Below, one piece after another: positions 59,549-64,000 of a DNA stretch of 64,000 nt (its first letter is position 1; each line of letters starts with the position of its first letter). The stretch is from Pseudomonas gregormendelii (GTDB lineage Bacteria; Pseudomonadota; Gammaproteobacteria; Pseudomonadales; Pseudomonadaceae). Made by a program: the position numbers and the translations under genes. The notes below the pieces were generated by a model. That model was given only the letters and a program-made list of their open reading frames with translations, did no database searches and had not been told where the DNA came from. The stretch lies in the NCBI RefSeq assembly GCF_017114825.1, contig NZ_JADEVO010000032.1:1-64000 (forward strand). Direction: 5' to 3'.

Positions 59549-60814
59549 ATGGATAAACTGATTATTACTGGTGGCGTTCGTCTTGATGGCGAAATCCGCA
59601 TCTCCGGGGCAAAGAACTCCGCCCTGCCGATCCTGGCCGCAACCTTGCTGTGCGATGGCCCGGTTACCGTTGCCAACCTGCCGCACCTGCACGACATCAC
59701 CACCATGATCGAGCTGTTCGGCCGCATGGGCATCGAGCCGGTGATCGACGAGAAGCTCAGCGTCGAAATCGACCCGCGCACCATCAAGACCCTGATCGCC
59801 CCGTACGAACTGGTGAAAACCATGCGTGCGTCGATCCTGGTACTGGGCCCGATGGTTGCCCGTTTCGGCGAAGCCGAAGTTGCGCTGCCTGGCGGTTGCG
59901 CCATCGGCTCGCGTCCGGTTGACCTGCACATCCGCGGTCTCGAAGCCATGGGCGCGGTGATCGACGTGGAAGGTGGCTACATCAAGGCCAAGGCGCCTGA
60001 AGGTGGCCTGCGCGGCGCACACTTCTTCTTCGACACCGTCAGTGTGACCGGTACCGAGAACATCATGATGGCCGCTGCGCTGGCCAAGGGTCGCAGCGTC
60101 CTGCAGAACGCCGCTCGCGAACCTGAAGTCATCGACCTGGCGAACTTCCTGATCGCCATGGGCGCCAAGATTACCGGCGCCGGCACCGACACCATCACCA
60201 TTGATGGCGTCGACCGCCTGCACCCGGCTACTTACAAGGTAATGCCGGACCGCATCGAAACCGGTACCTACCTGGTTGCTGCTGCTGTTACCGGCGGTCG
60301 CGTGAAGGTCAAGGATACCGATCCGACCATCCTTGAAGCGGTGCTTGAGAAACTCAAGGAAGCGGGCGCGGAAATTACCTGCGGCGAAGACTGGATCGAG
60401 CTGAACATGCACGGCAAGCGGCCTAAAGCCGTCAACGTGCGTACGGCTCCGTACCCGGCATTCCCGACTGACATGCAGGCGCAGTTCATTTCGCTCAACG
60501 CCATTGCCGAAGGCACCGGTGCCGTGATCGAGACGATCTTCGAGAACCGTTTCATGCACGTCTACGAGCTGCACCGCATGGGCGCCAAGATCCAGGTCGA
60601 AGGCAACACTGCCATCGTTACTGGCACCGAGAAGCTCAAGGGCGCGCCAGTCATGGCCACCGACCTGCGTGCTTCGGCCAGCCTGGTGATCTCCGCGCTG
60701 ATTGCTGAAGGCGACACCCTGATCGATCGCATCTACCACATAGACCGTGGTTACGAGTGCATCGAAGAGAAACTGCAGATGCTCGGCGCCAAGATCCGCC
60801 GCGTACCGGGCTAG
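59549..60814 (+). CDS. murA: UDP-N-acetylglucosamine enolpyruvyl transferase MurA
   Basis: 421 residues. The fosfomycin-binding catalytic Cys is residue 117 in LPGGCAIGSRPVDLH; KNSALPILAATLLCDGPV near the start is the EPSP-like fold signature. First committed step of peptidoglycan precursor synthesis. Starts 22 nt after ibaG, probably co-transcribed. Confidence 0.97.
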   Translation: MDKLIITGGVRLDGEIRISGAKNSALPILAATLLCDGPVTVANLPHLHDITTMIELFGRMGIEPVIDEKLSVEIDPRTIKTLIAPYELVKTMRASILVLGPMVARFGEAEVALPGGCAIGSRPVDLHIRGLEAMGAVIDVEGGYIKAKAPEGGLRGAHFFFDTVSVTGTENIMMAAALAKGRSVLQNAAREPEVIDLANFLIAMGAKITGAGTDTITIDGVDRLHPATYKVMPDRIETGTYLVAAAVTGGRVKVKDTDPTILEAVLEKLKEAGAEITCGEDWIELNMHGKRPKAVNVRTAPYPAFPTDMQAQFISLNAIAEGTGAVIETIFENRFMHVYELHRMGAKIQVEGNTAIVTGTEKLKGAPVMATDLRASASLVISALIAEGDTLIDRIYHIDRGYECIEEKLQMLGAKIRRVPG

Positions 60815-60828
60815 TCCCTGCTGCAGCT

Positions 60829-60856
60829 GTGGTGAGGGAGCAAACTCCCTCGCCAC
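60829..60856 (+). terminator. Hairpin after murA
   Basis: GTGGTGAGGGAG and CTCCCTCGCCAC arms with one mismatch and a 4-nt loop, 14 nt after the murA stop. No long T-run; it resembles a REP fragment. Confidence 0.5.
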
Positions 60857-60883
60857 GGTTTGCTGTTAACTGATTTGTTTCAA

Positions 60884-60920
60884 ATCGAGGCTGATTCTTC
60901 GTTATCGGGAATGCCTCGAT
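60884..60920. other. Long-loop inverted repeat upstream of hisG
   Basis: ATCGAGGC and GCCTCGAT arms around a 21-nt loop, about 60 nt before the hisG start. It could be an operator or leader stem. The ATG inside the right arm opens a 13-codon frame without His codons, so a classical his attenuator is not indicated. Confidence 0.3.
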
Positions 60921-60980
60921 GTGTGTCCGGCGCCGATTGCGACCGGGCATGAGTACCTTTATTAAGGACTGACGTTTCCC

Positions 60981-61616
60981 ATGTTGACCATTGCATTGTC
61001 CAAGGGCCGCATTCTTGATGACACCCTGCCGCTTCTGGCTGAAGCGGGCATCGTGCCGACCGAGAATCCGGACAAGAGCCGCAAGCTGATCATCCCCACG
61101 ACCCAGCCCGACGTACGTTTGCTGATCGTGCGTGCTACCGATGTGCCGACTTACGTCGAGCATGGTGCCGCTGACCTGGGCGTTGCCGGTAAAGATGTGT
61201 TGATGGAATACGGCGGCCAGGGCTTGTACGAGCCACTGGACCTGCGGATTGCACTGTGCAAGCTGATGACTGCTGGCCGTGTTGGTGATGTCGAGCCCAA
61301 GGGCCGTCTGCGCGTGGCAACCAAGTTCGTCAACGTTGCCAAGCGTTATTACGCCGAGCAGGGCCGTCAGGTCGATATCATCAAGCTCTACGGCTCGATG
61401 GAACTGGCCCCGCTGATCGGTCTGGCGGACAAGATCATCGACGTGGTCGACACCGGTAATACGCTGCGCGCCAATGGCCTGGAACCTCAGGATTTCATTG
61501 CCGACATCAGCTCCCGGCTGATCGTCAACAAAGCTTCGATGAAAATGCAGCACGCCCGTATCCAGGCGTTGATCGACACCCTGCGCAAGGCAGTGGAGTC
61601 TCGACACCGCGGCTGA
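60981..61616 (+). CDS. hisG: ATP phosphoribosyltransferase, short form (HisG)
   Basis: 211 residues, the HisG-short type that lacks the regulatory domain and needs HisZ for activity. MLTIALSKGRILDDTLPLL and VDTGNTLRANGL are typical. First step of histidine synthesis. HisZ is not in the window. A terminator follows before hisD. Confidence 0.95.
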   Translation: MLTIALSKGRILDDTLPLLAEAGIVPTENPDKSRKLIIPTTQPDVRLLIVRATDVPTYVEHGAADLGVAGKDVLMEYGGQGLYEPLDLRIALCKLMTAGRVGDVEPKGRLRVATKFVNVAKRYYAEQGRQVDIIKLYGSMELAPLIGLADKIIDVVDTGNTLRANGLEPQDFIADISSRLIVNKASMKMQHARIQALIDTLRKAVESRHRG

Positions 61617-61668
61617 TTCACCTGCGCGACCTTGAGTCGCGCCCGTCTATCCGCCTCATAGCCAGAAT

Positions 61669-61718
61669 CTCAGGTGCCCAAGCGGAAACGACTGCTAAGT
61701 TAGGGCGCCTGAGTTTTT
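61669..61718 (+). terminator. Rho-independent terminator between hisG and hisD
   Basis: CTCAGGTGCCC pairs with GGGCGCCTGAG (one wobble) across a 23-nt loop, followed by TTTTTGCC. It stands only 24 nt before the hisD start, so hisD needs read-through or a promoter of its own. Confidence 0.75.
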
Positions 61719-61741
61719 GCCATTCCTATGAGGCTCTCGCT

Positions 61742-63067
61742 ATGACCGCACCGACTGCAATTCGCCGACTCAACGCTGCTGACCCGGATTTTGCGCATCA
61801 TCTGGATCATCTGCTGAGCTGGGAAAGTGTGTCTGACGACTCGGTCAATCAGCGGGTGCTGGACATCATCAAAGCCGTGCGCGAGCGTGGCGACGCCGCC
61901 CTGGTGGAGTTCACCCAGAAGTTCGACGGCCTGGAAGTGGCCTCGATGGCCGACTTGATCCTGCCGCGCGAGCGCCTGGAACTGGCGCTCACGCGTATCA
62001 CCATCGCTCAGCGCGAAGCCCTGGAAAAAGCAGCTACCCGGGTGCGCAGCTACCACGAGAAACAGAAGCAGGACTCCTGGAGCTATACCGAGGCCGATGG
62101 CACCGTGTTGGGCCAGAAGGTTACTCCGCTGGACCGGGCTGGCCTGTACGTGCCGGGCGGCAAGGCGTCGTATCCGTCTTCGGTACTGATGAATGCCATT
62201 CCCGCCAAGGTGGCTGGCGTGACCGAAGTGGTCATGGTGGTACCCACCCCGCGTGGCGAGCTCAATGAGCTGGTGCTGGCGGCGGCGTGCATCGCCGGCG
62301 TGGACCGGGTGTTCACCATTGGCGGGGCCCAGGCCGTTGCCGCACTGGCCTATGGCACCGAGAGCGTGCCGAAGGTCGACAAGGTCGTCGGCCCTGGCAA
62401 CATCTATGTCGCCACCGCCAAGCGCCACGTGTTCGGCCAGGTCGGTATCGACATGATTGCCGGCCCTTCGGAGATCCTCGTGGTGTGCGACGGCCAGACC
62501 GATCCGGACTGGATCGCCATGGACCTGTTTTCCCAGGCCGAGCACGACGAAGACGCCCAGGCGATTCTGGTCAGCCCTGACGCCGAATTCCTCGACAAGG
62601 TGGCCGCGAGCATTAACAAACTGATGCCGACCATGGAGCGTGCCGAGATCATCGAAACCTCGATCAATGGCCGTGGCGCCCTGATTCTGGTCGAGGACAT
62701 GAACCAGGCCATCGAAGTGGCCAACCGCATCGCCCCGGAACACCTGGAGCTATCGGTGGCTGATCCACAGGCCTGGCTGCCATTGATTCGTCACGCGGGT
62801 GCGATCTTCATGGGTCGTCACACCTCCGAGGCCCTGGGCGATTACTGCGCAGGCCCCAACCACGTGTTGCCGACTTCCGGCACCGCGCGGTTCTCCTCGC
62901 CGTTGGGTGTGTACGATTTCCAGAAACGCTCCTCGATCATCTTCTGCTCCGAGCAGGGTGCTTCCGAACTGGGCAAAACGGCCTCCGTGCTGGCCCGTGG
63001 CGAGTCGCTGACCGCCCACGCGCGCAGTGCCGAATACCGCATCGTCGACGATCAGAAGGGGAAATGA
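61742..63067 (+). CDS. hisD: Histidinol dehydrogenase HisD
   Basis: 441 residues. Conserved GGAQAVAALAYGTESVPKVD and GPGNIYVATAK, then AGPSEILV and the zinc-site region SQAEHDEDAQAIL. Oxidises histidinol to histidine in two NAD+ steps. A five-codon upstream ORF ends on its start codon. Its stop overlaps an in-frame alternative start of hisC. Confidence 0.96.
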   Translation: MTAPTAIRRLNAADPDFAHHLDHLLSWESVSDDSVNQRVLDIIKAVRERGDAALVEFTQKFDGLEVASMADLILPRERLELALTRITIAQREALEKAATRVRSYHEKQKQDSWSYTEADGTVLGQKVTPLDRAGLYVPGGKASYPSSVLMNAIPAKVAGVTEVVMVVPTPRGELNELVLAAACIAGVDRVFTIGGAQAVAALAYGTESVPKVDKVVGPGNIYVATAKRHVFGQVGIDMIAGPSEILVVCDGQTDPDWIAMDLFSQAEHDEDAQAILVSPDAEFLDKVAASINKLMPTMERAEIIETSINGRGALILVEDMNQAIEVANRIAPEHLELSVADPQAWLPLIRHAGAIFMGRHTSEALGDYCAGPNHVLPTSGTARFSSPLGVYDFQKRSSIIFCSEQGASELGKTASVLARGESLTAHARSAEYRIVDDQKGK

Positions 63068-63069
63068 AC

Positions 63070-64000
63070 ATGAGTAAATTCTGGAGCCCCTTCGTCAAGG
63101 ACCTGGTGCCTTACGTGCCGGGCGAGCAGCCCAAGCTGACCAAGCTGGTGAAACTCAACACCAATGAAAACCCGTACGGTCCTTCGCCCAAGGCCCTGGC
63201 GGCGATGCAAACCGAATTGAATGACAACCTGCGTCTGTACCCGGACCCGAACAGCGATGTGCTCAAGCAAGCCGTTGCCCGTTACTACGCAGTGCAGGCC
63301 AACCAGGTGTTCCTGGGCAACGGTTCCGATGAAGTCCTGGCGCACATTTTCCATGGCTTGCTGCAGCACGATAAGCCGCTGCTGTTCCCGGACATCAGCT
63401 ACAGCTTCTATCCGGTGTATTGCGGGCTATACGGCATCAAGTTCGATGCGGTGCCGCTGGATGAACAGTTTCAGATCAATCCGGCGGACTATGCCAGGCC
63501 GAACGGCGGGGTCATCTTTCCGAACCCGAACGCGCCCACCGGTTGCCTGCTGGCACTGGATGCAGTGGAGCAAATTCTCAAGGCCAGTCCGGATTCGGTG
63601 GTGGTGGTGGATGAGGCGTACATCGACTTCGGCGGTGAGACCGCGATCACTTTGGTGGATCGTTATCCGAACCTGCTGGTGACCCAGACCCTGTCCAAAT
63701 CCCGGTCGCTGGCAGGCTTGCGGGTAGGTTTGGCGGTAGGCCATCCGGACCTGATCGAGGCACTGGAGCGAATCAAAAACAGCTTCAACTCCTATCCGCT
63801 GGATCGCCTGGCGAATGTCGGGGGGGCGGCGGCGTTCGAGGATCGCGATTACTTCGACAAGACTTGCCGGTTGGTCATCGAGCACCGTGAGTGGGTCGTC
63901 GCGCAATTGGAAGGCAAGGGGTTTGAAGTGTTGCCGTCGGCAGCCAACTTCATTTTCGCCCGTCATCCGCAGCACGACGCAGCGGGCCTGGCAGCCAAGT
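63070..64000 (+). CDS. hisC: Histidinol-phosphate aminotransferase HisC, cut by the right edge
   Basis: First 310 codons of about 350. PLP-dependent fold: LNTNENPYGPSPKAL near 32, LGNGSDEVLAHIF, VVVDEAYIDFGG, and the PLP Lys in TLSKSRSLAGLRVG. Start placed at the ATG with a ribosome-binding GGGG 8-9 nt upstream; the ATG at 63064 overlaps the hisD stop and is the alternative. It transaminates imidazole acetol phosphate. Confidence 0.93.
   Translation, partial: MSKFWSPFVKDLVPYVPGEQPKLTKLVKLNTNENPYGPSPKALAAMQTELNDNLRLYPDPNSDVLKQAVARYYAVQANQVFLGNGSDEVLAHIFHGLLQHDKPLLFPDISYSFYPVYCGLYGIKFDAVPLDEQFQINPADYARPNGGVIFPNPNAPTGCLLALDAVEQILKASPDSVVVVDEAYIDFGGETAITLVDRYPNLLVTQTLSKSRSLAGLRVGLAVGHPDLIEALERIKNSFNSYPLDRLANVGGAAAFEDRDYFDKTCRLVIEHREWVVAQLEGKGFEVLPSAANFIFARHPQHDAAGLAAK

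Noticed and set aside
60911..60952. Short leader peptide before hisG as a his attenuator
   Set aside because: The 13-codon frame has no His codons and no terminator/antiterminator pair follows it before hisG.

Overview
The window is a 64 kb piece of a Pseudomonas chromosome, most likely from the P. fluorescens group. The evidence is the gene order (dpp-roxSR, mreBCD-rng-yhdP-tldD, the Fur-type fagA-fumC-orfX-sodA cluster, rpoN-hpf-ptsN-rapZ-ptsO, lptABC-kdsCD back to back with mlaFEDCB, ibaG-murA-hisGDC), the GC-rich codon use, and two families of short palindromic REP/REPIN repeats of the kind common in this group. Most of the sequence is conserved core genome. I found no rRNA or tRNA gene, CRISPR array, transposase or prophage.

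Layout. 1-1980: visibly AT-richer end of a nonribosomal peptide locus, with an MbtH-like protein, an MFS exporter and the first residues of an NRPS condensation domain that then breaks off. 1985-12782 (minus): a di/oligopeptide uptake locus with two solute-binding proteins, an OprD-type porin, a third binding protein and the DppBCDF ABC transporter; perfect or near-perfect hairpins follow each of the genes for exported proteins. 13253-17930: a SIMPL-domain protein, the RoxS/RoxR redox two-component system and a fused SbmA/BacA-type ABC protein. 18090-24741: galactarate/glucarate catabolism (FadR-type regulator, kdgD, 2-oxoglutarate semialdehyde dehydrogenase, MFS carrier, garD) with a recognisable operator at the kdgD promoter and a second, weaker copy before the regulator gene. 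24900-27831: AEC carrier, CMD-family protein, Na+/Ca2+-type exchanger and an RlpA-like lipoprotein.

27980-31191 (minus) carries gatCAB, divergent from mreBCD-maf-rng-yhdP-nitrilase-tldD (31402-42697); darP lies opposite-strand between tldD and pmbA. 44979-48749 is the iron-starvation cluster fagA-fumC-orfX-sodA-ZIP transporter behind a Fur-box-like promoter. 48830-55856 (minus) holds kdsD-kdsC-lptC-lptA-lptB-rpoN-hpf-ptsN-rapZ-ptsO (LPS precursor and transport, sigma-54, nitrogen PTS). 56133-59173 is mlaFEDCB (outer-membrane lipid asymmetry), followed by ibaG, murA, hisG, hisD and a hisC cut by the right edge.

No wholly new system is evident. The best leads are regulatory or structural: a paired operator in the galactarate locus with a REPIN abutting one copy; a perfect 12-bp LacI/PurR-like palindrome before the dipeptide porin; an apparent ATT start codon for mreC behind a strong mreB-mreC hairpin; an exchanger whose first conserved acidic residue is Gln; a terminator plus a five-codon upstream ORF between hisG and hisD; and REP families whose stems covary.
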